Source of the DNA: DATKUC01 sp964577375 | GTDB taxonomy: Bacteria; Spirochaetota; Spirochaetia; DSM-27196; DATKUC01 | Assembly (NCBI GenBank): GCA_964577375.1 | Contig: CAZNYW010000001.1 | Location: forward strand, 62,001-126,000 | Length of the DNA: 64,000 bases | Direction of reading: 5' to 3' | Shown: positions 33,809 to 42,916 of the stretch, in pieces | How positions within the stretch are numbered: position 1 is the first letter of the stretch | Layout: each line of letters begins with the position of its first letter | Position numbers and translations under genes: made by a program | Notes under the pieces: generated by a model | Database searches by the model: none | What the model saw: only the letters and a program-made list of their open reading frames with translations | What the model was told of the DNA's origin: nothing

Positions 33809-36208
33809 TCAGCGCACAGTGTATCGAACCGTCGCGCGGTTGTCTCCCTGAACACCGGTAACGGTGAACGCTCCCCTGTGAAGCGGTACCATCACCTGGA
33901 GCGGAGACTCGCCTTCGGCCATGAACGCGCCGTTGACAGAAACTGAGATCGGCAGATCGGAGGGAGATATCGCCTCCACACGGATAGCCTGCTCGTCGGC
34001 GCCGGCAGTCGGATCGTAGTAAAACACCGAACCGTCCGGCGGGTGCACCAGCGCAAGCATTCCCGCCGCCGGCGTTGCCGATCCCGGCGTACCAGGCAGG
34101 AAATTGTAGTCACGCCGCTCCGCCCAGCGCTGAAAGATCGGCGGATACCAGACCGGAAGGCCGGGACCCCGGTGCCAGGTGCAGGGCGGCGGGTCGACGC
34201 CGTCGGGAAAGTACTCACTTACGGTGGCTGTGCAACTCGAGGTCGCACGCCCACCCGAAAGCGCGCAGATCTCGACTCGGTGAACACCCCTTATGGGCGG
34301 AAACTGTTCGCGCGCGCTCCCGTCACCGCGTGAGAGAAGAGAGAGCATTTCCACCACCACCGCCGCAGGCAGCGAGCTGCCCGGCTTTCCGATGACCGTC
34401 GAGCCGGAGAAGTTGCCCATCCACGCTCCAACGGTGTAGCGGGCGGTCGCGCCGACGGCCCAGATGTTGTTGAACTGGTTCGAGGTACCTGTCTTGAACA
34501 TTGCCTGGTAGGGCGTGTTCAGGACGCTGCGCGTCCCGAATCCGGTCACGCGGCCGACCTGGTCCGAAAGGATATCCCGTATGAGTCCGGCGGCTGTCGG
34601 CGTGAACACCTGTCTGTCCGGGCTCAGCGCGACACCCGTTTCCCCGGCTCGGCCGGTGAGGATGTCCGGAGAGGTACCGGCGGCAGTGCCGCCGGAGTCC
34701 ACGCCGCCGGTGCGCGCGTAGTCCGCCGACCAGCGGTAGGTGAGGGTCCGCCCGTCGCGGGGAAAGACGGAAAAGGCACGGACGAGCTCGTACAGCGTGA
34801 CCTCCGCGTTCCCGAGCGCGAGGCCGCTACCGACATTCCGCGTCTGCCCTTCGAGTGAAACGAAACCGAGCGCGCGCAGCTTGGTTTCGAAGTTCGCGAC
34901 CCCGATGCGCTGCAGCGTATAGACTGCCGGCACGTTGAGGGAGGAGGCGAGCGCGGTCCTCAGGCGGACCGGGCCGTTGAAGCGCCGGTTGAAGTTCTCC
35001 GGGATGTACACCTCCGAGCTTCCGAACTGTGTGGGGATGTCGGGAAGCACCGTGGCAGGGGTGAAGCCCTTCTCCAGGGCGAGCGCGTAGAGATAGGGCT
35101 TGATTGCAGATCCCGGCTGCCGCCTGATGAGCACGCCGTCGACCTGGCCGGAATGCACGGTGTCGAAGAAGTCGGTCGAGCCCGCCCAGGCGAGAATCTC
35201 ACCCGACCGGTTGTCGACCACCAGCCCGGCCCCGTTTGTGATGCGGTTTGCGGCAGCGCCGGCAACTCTCGCGGTGAGCGATGCTTCGAGAGCGTGCTGG
35301 GTCTCAAGGTCGATGGTCGTCCGGAAGGGTGTACCCGCTGCGAGCCGCGAAGCAGAAATCAGCGGGGTGATCTCGGCTATGAAATGCGGAAGCTCGAAGG
35401 GCCGGCGATAGGACGCGGCACGACCGGCCGACGATCGCGCTTCGCGCTCGATCTGCGACGGGGCGACCGACATCTTCAGGCGCTCCGCAAGCTTCTCGGC
35501 CGCCTTTGCGGCCGCATCGGGATGGTCGACCGGACTGTAGAGCTCCGGGCTGCGCGGAATCACGGCGAGGAGAAGCGCATCCGCCGGGGAGATCTCGCGA
35601 GGGCCTGCGCCGAAGTAGGTCTTCGCGGCGCTCACGACGCCGCGCGCGTTCGCTCCGAAAGGGATGCTGTTCAACCAGAGCTCGAGGATGCGCCGCTTCG
35701 ACAGATGCGCCTCTATCCTCATCGCATTGAGCGCCTCGCGGAGCTTTCCGCCAATTCCCGCCGCGGACGCAGAATCCGCCGGCGACACCATGCGAGCGAG
35801 CTGCATGGTCACCGTCGAGGCGCCGGACAGGATGGACCCGCTCACCACGTACTGGAAGGCGGCGCGGATCATCGAAGCGGGGTCCACGCCCGGGTGCAGG
35901 TAGAACCGCGCGTCCTCGCTTCGCAGAAATGTGTCGACCAGAAAGGGCGGCAGGGATGAAAGCGGCGCATATTCCCTCCGCATCCCCTGATCCAGGGTGA
36001 GGACCTGAAGCGGAATTCCCTTGCGGTCCTGGATCTCCAGGCTGTAGGGAGACGCGAGAAAGGCGTCGAGGGCCGGGTAGGGAAGGTGAAGCAGAAGCCA
36101 GCCCGAAAGCAATAGCGCCGGTGCCGCAAGAAAGCCGACGGCAAGGTATCCGGCACCGAAAAGCGGTCCGCGCGGGCGGCCGGTCGGCGAAGAATTTCTA
36201 TCGCTCAT
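33809..36208 (-). CDS. pbpC: Penicillin-binding protein 1C
   Basis: A 799-residue class A penicillin-binding protein. After one N-terminal membrane segment (YLAVGFLAAPALLLSGWLLL), the GT51 glycosyltransferase holds its catalytic Glu in LRSEDARFYLHPGVDP. The transpeptidase has SxxK in QPGSAIKPYLYA and KTG in FKTGTSNQF. The C-terminal 90 residues (LVHPPDGSVFYYDP, then SPLQVMVPLHRGAFTVTGV) are the BiPBP_C domain that defines PBP1C. It polymerises and crosslinks peptidoglycan, probably for repair. It follows the alpha-2-macroglobulin gene by 15 bases, the classic yfhM-pbpC pairing. Confidence 0.96.
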   Translation of the reverse strand: MSDRNSSPTGRPRGPLFGAGYLAVGFLAAPALLLSGWLLLHLPYPALDAFLASPYSLEIQDRKGIPLQVLTLDQGMRREYAPLSSLPPFLVDTFLRSEDARFYLHPGVDPASMIRAAFQYVVSGSILSGASTVTMQLARMVSPADSASAAGIGGKLREALNAMRIEAHLSKRRILELWLNSIPFGANARGVVSAAKTYFGAGPREISPADALLLAVIPRSPELYSPVDHPDAAAKAAEKLAERLKMSVAPSQIEREARSSAGRAASYRRPFELPHFIAEITPLISASRLAAGTPFRTTIDLETQHALEASLTARVAGAAANRITNGAGLVVDNRSGEILAWAGSTDFFDTVHSGQVDGVLIRRQPGSAIKPYLYALALEKGFTPATVLPDIPTQFGSSEVYIPENFNRRFNGPVRLRTALASSLNVPAVYTLQRIGVANFETKLRALGFVSLEGQTRNVGSGLALGNAEVTLYELVRAFSVFPRDGRTLTYRWSADYARTGGVDSGGTAAGTSPDILTGRAGETGVALSPDRQVFTPTAAGLIRDILSDQVGRVTGFGTRSVLNTPYQAMFKTGTSNQFNNIWAVGATARYTVGAWMGNFSGSTVIGKPGSSLPAAVVVEMLSLLSRGDGSAREQFPPIRGVHRVEICALSGGRATSSCTATVSEYFPDGVDPPPCTWHRGPGLPVWYPPIFQRWAERRDYNFLPGTPGSATPAAGMLALVHPPDGSVFYYDPTAGADEQAIRVEAISPSDLPISVSVNGAFMAEGESPLQVMVPLHRGAFTVTGVQGDNRATVRYTVR

Positions 36209-36223
36209 CTCGTCATCCGGAGC

Positions 36224-39200
36224 CTACTTGATCAGATAAAGCGTTCCGGCGCTTCGTCCGAAGACCTCCGGCTCGTACATGCAGGAGACCATTGCCGGCG
36301 GCGTGGGAAACACGCCCGGGGTCGTGGTGCGAAAGAGAAACTGGATCTCCTGGCGCCCCGCGTAGAACTCATCGAAGAGGTATCGGACCTCGTTGTCGAG
36401 AATCCGCTGGATCGGTTCGAAGGAGTCGGCGAATACCCCGAAGGGGGTGACCGTAACCGTGCCCTCCTGGTCGAACTGCGCCTGCTGGCCGTAGACGGTT
36501 TCCCTCGACCAACTCCTTCGGTTCACGCCGCCCGCCTCCTGGTACCGTCCGGTGGTGACCAGAGAGCTGTCGAGAATCTCCGCTCCCGAGGGTACCGGAA
36601 CACGGAGCGCGACCATGGTTCTGGCTTTCGCCGTTGAAGCGATGGCGGTATATCGGTAGGTCTTCCCGAGCGCGAGCTCTCGCCCCTTCACCGGATTGCC
36701 CGACAGGTCGGTGATTCTGGTGTAGACGCTGAAGCCTTCATCGCGGGGAAGGACCACCTCGGCCGGCAGCGCGTACCGGATGGTCGCGCTGTAGTAGGCA
36801 ATGCCGGTACCCTCCTTCGCGAGCTCCAGGTTGTAGAGCTTGTTGCGCGCGAGGCCGGCGAGCGGTGTGTCGAAGAGCGGAAAAACCCTGGTCACCGGAT
36901 CTGTGCCGACGCCGGAGAAGACCGAATCGAAAAGGTTCGAGCTGCCGAGGCTCGCAGTGAAGCGGAAATCCGTGGCCGCGCCGGTCTCCGCTGCAGCGGC
37001 TGATGCGAAGGCGATGAGCGCCCACGCGGTGTCCTCGGTGCTGACCCAGTGTCCGTGCTTCTGCCGGTCGAGGAGTGTCTGAGCAATGCGGGAAAGCATT
37101 TCTGCGCCAGGATCCTGCGCCTGGTAGAGCATCTCGAGCAGAGCGAGGCTCTCGACCCGGGAGTCGAAGTAGTCCCGAGCTTCGTAGGTTTCGGTCAGAT
37201 CGATCGACCGCGTTCCGACGCGGATGAACTTCTTCATCCGCCCGAGCATATCGGATGCTTCCCGCTGCATACCCAGCGCCTGGTAGGCGAGCCCGAGCAT
37301 ACCGTAGCCGGTCATCCCGACAGCATCTCCCTTCTGCTGCATCGCATTGAGGAAGATTTCCACATGCTGGCCGAAGAGTGCCTGGACGTAGAGCGAGTAG
37401 ATCTTCACGTACTGGGAGACCCGTTTGTCATTGTAGAGCGCAGCCAGGTTGCGAAGCATCCTGGAGGTGTCGACCGTGCCGCTCACCGCGAAACCGTTGC
37501 GGTTTGCGAGGTAGTAGGCGTGCGCCATGCGTACCGTCATGTAGGGGCTCGACCGGTCCGGGCGGTACTCAGGCGAATAGGAGAACCCGCCGTCGGAAAG
37601 CTGACATTTCGCAGCGGAGGCAAAAAAGCGCTTCACGAGCGCAGGATCGTATGAGGTTGAATTTCCCGTGAACGCGGTCACCGCCTCCTTGAACAGAACC
37701 TGCGGAAGGATGCGGTTGAGCCGGTTGTCGAGAAACTCGTCGAACGGATAGTCGGTGAGATACCGGATCGCCTCGGCGAAGGTGGACAGGCGCGTAGAAT
37801 TGACCGAGAGTGTGAGCTCACCGAAGCCGGGCGCTATGCTCTGCGGAATGACGACCCCCTCTTCCGCGAACGCCGATCCTGAGGCAGCCTGCTCCGGCGT
37901 CAGCAACGAAGCCGAACCGGCGCCTGCCGTTCCGCTGCGGTCGGTTCGCCCGGAGACGGTGAATGCTTCTTCAACGAGCGGGCGCTCGACGACGAGCGAA
38001 TCCTCGAGCTGCTCCGAGAGCACCGCCGAGCGGACGGTGAAAACCAGCTTTGCAGTCCAGGATGATGGGTAGACTGCGGCGCTGCCGGGCGAACCCGTGC
38101 CCTTTTCGGCGATCACCGCCTCCAGAGTGAAGGGGACCTCGACGCTGCGCCCTGCGGGAACGGTAACGCTCTTCTCCCGTTCGCCGTTCAACTGGAGGAT
38201 GCCGGGATCGAGGCTGACTGTCACCTCCCGGTCCGCCCCGGAAAGGTTTGTAACAACAACCCCTGCTCGCGCGGTATCGCGCAACCGCAGCCGGCGCGGA
38301 AGCGCGGTCCTCACGTTGATCGGGTTCTGAACCGTCACCTCCTTTTCCTGGATACCGAAACGGTTCATGTCGACGATGATCGCCGTCGCGCGGTAGGTGG
38401 TGAGCGTATCGGGGAACTTGAACCTGGCGATCGCGATGCCGTCGGAGTCTGTTTTCAGGTAGGGCTCGAATACTGCTAGCGGCGTGAAGTCCTTCCGCCG
38501 TCCCAGCTTTCCTTCGCCTGAATCGCCGCCGGGAAGATCCTTTATTTCGTAGGTAACAGGGTCGATGAGGAGCGACCGAGAATCGGCGCCGAGCACGCCG
38601 AGCGGGAACTTCGACTGGTCGTAGAAGAAGGAGACAGGATCAGGAACGTGATAGTCGATGAGGTCGAGCACACCGCGGTCTGCGGCGAGAAATGTGACCT
38701 CTGCTCCCGCGACCGGCCGTCCATTGTCGGTGACCCTGACCTTGACCTCGGCCTCTTCTCCCGGAGCATAGACCGTCCTGTCGGGGGCTATTTCAGCGGT
38801 AAGATTTCGCGTTTTCGTCGAGACCAGCAGAGTATGCATGCCGAAGTACCCCTTCGGCTTGCCGAGGTCTGGCTCGAAATAGGAGCTCGGCGGCGCCTCC
38901 CGCTTGGTGAAGGAGCTGACCGCAACATATATCACGGGGACATAGCCGTCCGCTATCGGCACATCGATGACGTTCGCCGAACCTTCCAGGTCGACCACGC
39001 GTTCCTCGAAGATTCCCTCGCGCTCCAGGGTGACCAGATACCTTCCCTTCGGCAGCGGCGACTGAACGAGGATGTGCGCCGTGTCGCCGACATCATAGGA
39101 ATCGCGGTCCGGCACAAGCTTTATCTCATCGCTGTCCTCGAGCCCCCAGCGAACCCATCCGGCGCCGGTTGCGTAGAAGCTGAGCTCGGTGACAACTGCA

Positions 39201-42163
39201 CGGTCCTGAGCGTCGGTTGTCCTGAAGCGGAGGGTGTAGCTGCCGGGCTGGTCGACCGTGAAGGTGTAGGTGCCCCGCGAGTCCTTTGCCTCCGCAACGC
39301 CCTCCTTGACCGTTTCATCCACCTCTTCGTACCGCGTGTTGATTCTGCCGTAGACGCCGCGCTGCTGGGCGAGCTTCCAGTCGTGACGGATCAGCGAAGT
39401 GGTGACCAACGCCTCCTTGCCGGCAGCCTGATGCACCGTTCCATCGATGTTCACGAGGGCGAACTCCGCGGTTGCCGGCTTCCTGGTGGCGATGAAGGGC
39501 GACCACCACCCCTCCTTCGCGCCGGCGAGCTTCGCGCCGACGTAGAATGATGCCGGGTGCACGAGCACGGAGTCTCCGGCGGCAATTTCCTGCCTGCTCA
39601 CATCCTGGACGCGCGCTTCTGCCTGATAGTGGTAGGGTTTTCCCACTACGCCCTCGGAGGAGCTCTGCTGCTTGATGCTAACCTCCCCGTTTGCACCAAG
39701 GGACCCTTCGCCGGATGTGAGCGACTGGGGACTTCCCCACGATTCAGGTCCAAAGACCCAGTTCTCCCACTGGTTTCCGGGAGGCGTATAGGAGCCGGGC
39801 TGCTTCGACCAGTAGTAGGAATACCTGCCCCCGGCCAGCGAGCCTCCGGCGAGATAGGTGGCACTCAGCCCGAAGGAGATGTCGTCGCCCGAAATGTAGG
39901 TCCGGACCGGTTTCGTAATCCGGACCTGGAACGCGGCCCTGCGGAAGTTGGCGACCTGAAACGAGATGCTCTGCGGCTGATCGGAACCGTCGCGCAGATA
40001 TTCGATTTCGTAGGTGCCCGGATCCAGGTTATCGGGGACGAGAAAGCTGCCGTAGAACCCGCCTGAAACGGACGTGCTTCCCGTTATCGTCCGGAACGGT
40101 TTGGCCCGGTAGGTATACTCCTTCACCTGGATGGTGTAGCCGCCCTGGAACACCGAATACCTGCCGGCCGACCAGGTACGGTCGATTCCGCGGAAAGTGA
40201 CCTTCTCGCCGGGTTTGTACAGCCCGCGATCGGTGAAGAGGAACGTCTCTACCCGCGGTTTTTCGATATTTACAGGGTCTATCGATTCGTAGATCCCGAA
40301 GCGGTACTGGTTGTGCGAGTAGTTGGGCTCGAACTCGACATGATCGGATCCGGAGACGACGCTGATTCGGATGCGATCGGAGTTTCGGTCGCGGAAGGCG
40401 CGGGAAAACTCACCGGGCTTGAGATCGAACACCGCGATGCCCCGCGCGTCGGTCCGAGCCTCGAAGACAGGCTCCGTCGCCTTCTCGAGCGTCACCGCTG
40501 CTCCCGCGACCGGCCCGCCGGTGGTGAGAGAGTTCACCCAGACGAGCACCCGGTTGTATGCATAGCGGGTGGTTATACCGAGGTCGGTTACTTCGAGCTG
40601 CAGGTTCCGCTGCTCCCACCTGTTGCGGACGCCGTTCTTGCCGGGCTCCGAGAAGTTCCACGAAAAGCCGACGAAGCCCTTTCCGTCGCTGTTCAGCCAG
40701 CGGGAAAGGTCGAGAATTTCGTAGTGCTTGGTGTTCGGTTTCAGTCCGGAGAAATCGTACGGCGAGAGCTCCGCGGCCGGAAAGCTGGAGTAGGGATCCT
40801 CGATGGAGCCGGCCTTCCATACACCGCTTTTGATATTTTGATATTCATATATGATCTTTGGCGGAAATTTCGATTCGAGCATGCGCGTGCCGGTGTTGGG
40901 AAAATAGGCGTAGCTCGCAGCGGGCGGGACATCGACCTTCACGACCTGCGTGACGCCGAGACTGCGGCCGTAGATATCCTGCAGTCCGGCATCGATCCTG
41001 AGTGTGTAGGGCTTTTCATAGGTTACCGGCAGTCCATTCAGCCTGACCGTGTCTTCGAAAACCTGTACGTAGGAGGAAAGGTCGGTAACCGGCAGGCTCA
41101 CCGAAAGATGTTTCGCGATCTCCTTTGGCTCAACCGGATGGGAAAAGCGCAGATAGACCGGATTCGAATCCCCATCGGTGCTTCGTGGAAAGGAGTAGCT
41201 GTAGGTGTCGTAGTCGAGATAGGTGAATGGTTTGAGGGTATGAAACGTCTGAGACACCGCGTCCGGCCGCCCGAGTGCATCGGCAGATGAGCGTGCGCCC
41301 GACTCGAGCGTCACGGTTACCTCAGTATCTTCGGGGAACGGTCTTGCGACGTTCAGCACTATCGTACGGTCGATGAACGCTGGATCGAGCGTGCCCTGTT
41401 TTGCCTCGGGCCGGGACACCGTGTATGGGTACTTTTCCCCGGCCGCGGCAACGGTGACGAAGTCCTTGACGTAGTTCATGTCCACCGGATAGGTGAAGCT
41501 CACCGTGATCGTGCGGGCTGCATCGAGTGGAGCGTCCTGCGGATCGACGATGTCTCCGCTGTCCGGCAGACCCGGAAAAACAGAGGCGAATTTCAGATAC
41601 TCGGTATGGAACGAAAAGCTGAAGGACTTACCGAGCTTCTTTCCTCCTAGCGACGACGCGTTCTCGGAGACCGAAACGGTGTACTCGCGCTGGGAGTTGA
41701 GATCCGCCGCAGGCTCGAAGGCGAGAAACCGGGATCCATACCACCGGAACGTGCCTTCGATCCTCGGCTTGATGCTCATTACCGGGGAACTGGTCACCGG
41801 ATCTCCGAGCTTTGAAAGCGGAACGATCGGCTGATTGAAGGTAATGAACACCGTCGGCCGTTTGATCTCTACCGGCAGTTCATTGACCGGTCCGTAATCG
41901 GCAACGGCCAGCGGCTCGGCGGTTTCCGCTATGGCGAAGGCTGAATTGTCGAAGCTTGCAATATTGAAGTAGTTGATGGAGGAATCCGCGATATCCTGAC
42001 TCGGTTTGAGTGACAGGTACATCGCCTCGGGAACTTCGCCGCCCATTCGGGTCGCAACATCGCTTATCGACGAGCCGGATCCACTGCTGCATGACGCAGC
42101 AAACAGACAAAGGACCGCCACGGTCCCCGCAGCGGTCAGGACGGTTCGCGGTGAAGTTTTCAT
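36224..42163 (-). CDS. Bacterial alpha-2-macroglobulin lipoprotein without thioester motif
   Basis: A 1979-residue periplasmic lipoprotein: signal and lipobox LCLFAASC with C25 lipidated, then many beta-sandwich MG domains, a bait-like region and, after about residue 1400, the all-helical thioester domain and receptor-like end. In relatives the thioester domain carries CxEQ after a YPYG stretch; here that point reads YPFDEFLDNRL, with no Cys or Gln, so covalent trapping of proteases is not possible. The family is thought to guard the periplasm with PBP1C, whose gene follows immediately. A GGAGG site and a good promoter precede the ATG. Confidence 0.93.
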   Translation of the reverse strand: MKTSPRTVLTAAGTVAVLCLFAASCSSGSGSSISDVATRMGGEVPEAMYLSLKPSQDIADSSINYFNIASFDNSAFAIAETAEPLAVADYGPVNELPVEIKRPTVFITFNQPIVPLSKLGDPVTSSPVMSIKPRIEGTFRWYGSRFLAFEPAADLNSQREYTVSVSENASSLGGKKLGKSFSFSFHTEYLKFASVFPGLPDSGDIVDPQDAPLDAARTITVSFTYPVDMNYVKDFVTVAAAGEKYPYTVSRPEAKQGTLDPAFIDRTIVLNVARPFPEDTEVTVTLESGARSSADALGRPDAVSQTFHTLKPFTYLDYDTYSYSFPRSTDGDSNPVYLRFSHPVEPKEIAKHLSVSLPVTDLSSYVQVFEDTVRLNGLPVTYEKPYTLRIDAGLQDIYGRSLGVTQVVKVDVPPAASYAYFPNTGTRMLESKFPPKIIYEYQNIKSGVWKAGSIEDPYSSFPAAELSPYDFSGLKPNTKHYEILDLSRWLNSDGKGFVGFSWNFSEPGKNGVRNRWEQRNLQLEVTDLGITTRYAYNRVLVWVNSLTTGGPVAGAAVTLEKATEPVFEARTDARGIAVFDLKPGEFSRAFRDRNSDRIRISVVSGSDHVEFEPNYSHNQYRFGIYESIDPVNIEKPRVETFLFTDRGLYKPGEKVTFRGIDRTWSAGRYSVFQGGYTIQVKEYTYRAKPFRTITGSTSVSGGFYGSFLVPDNLDPGTYEIEYLRDGSDQPQSISFQVANFRRAAFQVRITKPVRTYISGDDISFGLSATYLAGGSLAGGRYSYYWSKQPGSYTPPGNQWENWVFGPESWGSPQSLTSGEGSLGANGEVSIKQQSSSEGVVGKPYHYQAEARVQDVSRQEIAAGDSVLVHPASFYVGAKLAGAKEGWWSPFIATRKPATAEFALVNIDGTVHQAAGKEALVTTSLIRHDWKLAQQRGVYGRINTRYEEVDETVKEGVAEAKDSRGTYTFTVDQPGSYTLRFRTTDAQDRAVVTELSFYATGAGWVRWGLEDSDEIKLVPDRDSYDVGDTAHILVQSPLPKGRYLVTLEREGIFEERVVDLEGSANVIDVPIADGYVPVIYVAVSSFTKREAPPSSYFEPDLGKPKGYFGMHTLLVSTKTRNLTAEIAPDRTVYAPGEEAEVKVRVTDNGRPVAGAEVTFLAADRGVLDLIDYHVPDPVSFFYDQSKFPLGVLGADSRSLLIDPVTYEIKDLPGGDSGEGKLGRRKDFTPLAVFEPYLKTDSDGIAIARFKFPDTLTTYRATAIIVDMNRFGIQEKEVTVQNPINVRTALPRRLRLRDTARAGVVVTNLSGADREVTVSLDPGILQLNGEREKSVTVPAGRSVEVPFTLEAVIAEKGTGSPGSAAVYPSSWTAKLVFTVRSAVLSEQLEDSLVVERPLVEEAFTVSGRTDRSGTAGAGSASLLTPEQAASGSAFAEEGVVIPQSIAPGFGELTLSVNSTRLSTFAEAIRYLTDYPFDEFLDNRLNRILPQVLFKEAVTAFTGNSTSYDPALVKRFFASAAKCQLSDGGFSYSPEYRPDRSSPYMTVRMAHAYYLANRNGFAVSGTVDTSRMLRNLAALYNDKRVSQYVKIYSLYVQALFGQHVEIFLNAMQQKGDAVGMTGYGMLGLAYQALGMQREASDMLGRMKKFIRVGTRSIDLTETYEARDYFDSRVESLALLEMLYQAQDPGAEMLSRIAQTLLDRQKHGHWVSTEDTAWALIAFASAAAAETGAATDFRFTASLGSSNLFDSVFSGVGTDPVTRVFPLFDTPLAGLARNKLYNLELAKEGTGIAYYSATIRYALPAEVVLPRDEGFSVYTRITDLSGNPVKGRELALGKTYRYTAIASTAKARTMVALRVPVPSGAEILDSSLVTTGRYQEAGGVNRRSWSRETVYGQQAQFDQEGTVTVTPFGVFADSFEPIQRILDNEVRYLFDEFYAGRQEIQFLFRTTTPGVFPTPPAMVSCMYEPEVFGRSAGTLYLIK

Positions 42164-42184
42164 TTCGCCTCCCGGGTATGGAGG

Positions 42185-42215
42185 AATATATAATTCGTTC
42201 CATCCGGAATTTCAA
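42185..42215 (-). promoter_or_regulatory. Promoter of the alpha-2-macroglobulin/pbpC pair
   Basis: Minus strand TTGAAA (42215-42210) followed by an A+T-rich -10 region TATATATT: TATATA at a 17-base or TATATT at a 19-base spacer. It lies between the PRC-barrel stop and the lipoprotein ATG. Confidence 0.5.
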
Positions 42216-42244
42216 GGCGCTGCGCGAATTCCGTGAGGCGCGGT

Positions 42245-42916
42245 CTATGCCGGAAGCAGATGAACGGTCGAATCGATCCAGCTTATGCGATCAACCTGGG
42301 TCACCGGCACTTCGATCTGGCCCTGCTGCGCGTCGGTCGCATCCGGTTGGTTGCCGCCGTCATTTTCGACGATCAGACTGTGGACGGCGAAGTCAACCGG
42401 ATCGATCAGCAGATCAGTCACGACGCCGACTCGCGTCCGTTCCGACTCGGCCCGGTAGCCGTGAATAGCACGCAGGCTCCGGTTCCGTATCGTACGAACC
42501 TCGTCCCGGATCCCGCGCGATTCAGTCGTCTGAGGTACGTTCACCGACGGTATGGCGTCGGGATACTCCTCTCTTCCCCAGAGGCCGGAGCCACCCCAGT
42601 AAACTGGCGTTCGGCGGTAGTCTTCGTATTCCCGCTTCCTGGCGCTGGAGACGACGTCGGCCGTCTGAAGGTCGGGGCCCGACCGCGCCTCGGCGCGGGT
42701 CAGGCCGATACGGATCTCCGAGTTCTCTGTATCTATCTCGTTGACGTGAAGTGGAGAGACAAGCAGATGTCTGCCGAAAATCCAGGGGCCTGTTTTTACC
42801 ACCATGAATCGGCCTATCCACTGTTCGTCGTCGAAAAGAAGATCATCAATGTATCCGATTACTCCGTCACGTGCGCGTACCGAGTCGGCCGCAAGTGACC
42901 CTGCGTTGACGAGCAT
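42245..42916 (-). CDS. PRC-barrel domain protein (two barrels)
   Basis: A 223-residue soluble protein with two PRC-barrel-like units. The first is ADSVRARDGVIGYIDDLLFDDEQWIGRFMVV at the N-terminus; the second begins RNRSLRAIHGYRAESERTRVGVVTDLLIDPVDFAVHSLIVEN near residue 145. A polar linker joins them. PRC barrels occur in photosynthetic reaction centres, RimM and many stress-related proteins; the role here is unknown. Its ATG overlaps the transketolase stop by one base (TAATG), so it is co-translated with that gene. Confidence 0.82.
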   Translation of the reverse strand: MLVNAGSLAADSVRARDGVIGYIDDLLFDDEQWIGRFMVVKTGPWIFGRHLLVSPLHVNEIDTENSEIRIGLTRAEARSGPDLQTADVVSSARKREYEDYRRTPVYWGGSGLWGREEYPDAIPSVNVPQTTESRGIRDEVRTIRNRSLRAIHGYRAESERTRVGVVTDLLIDPVDFAVHSLIVENDGGNQPDATDAQQGQIEVPVTQVDRISWIDSTVHLLPA

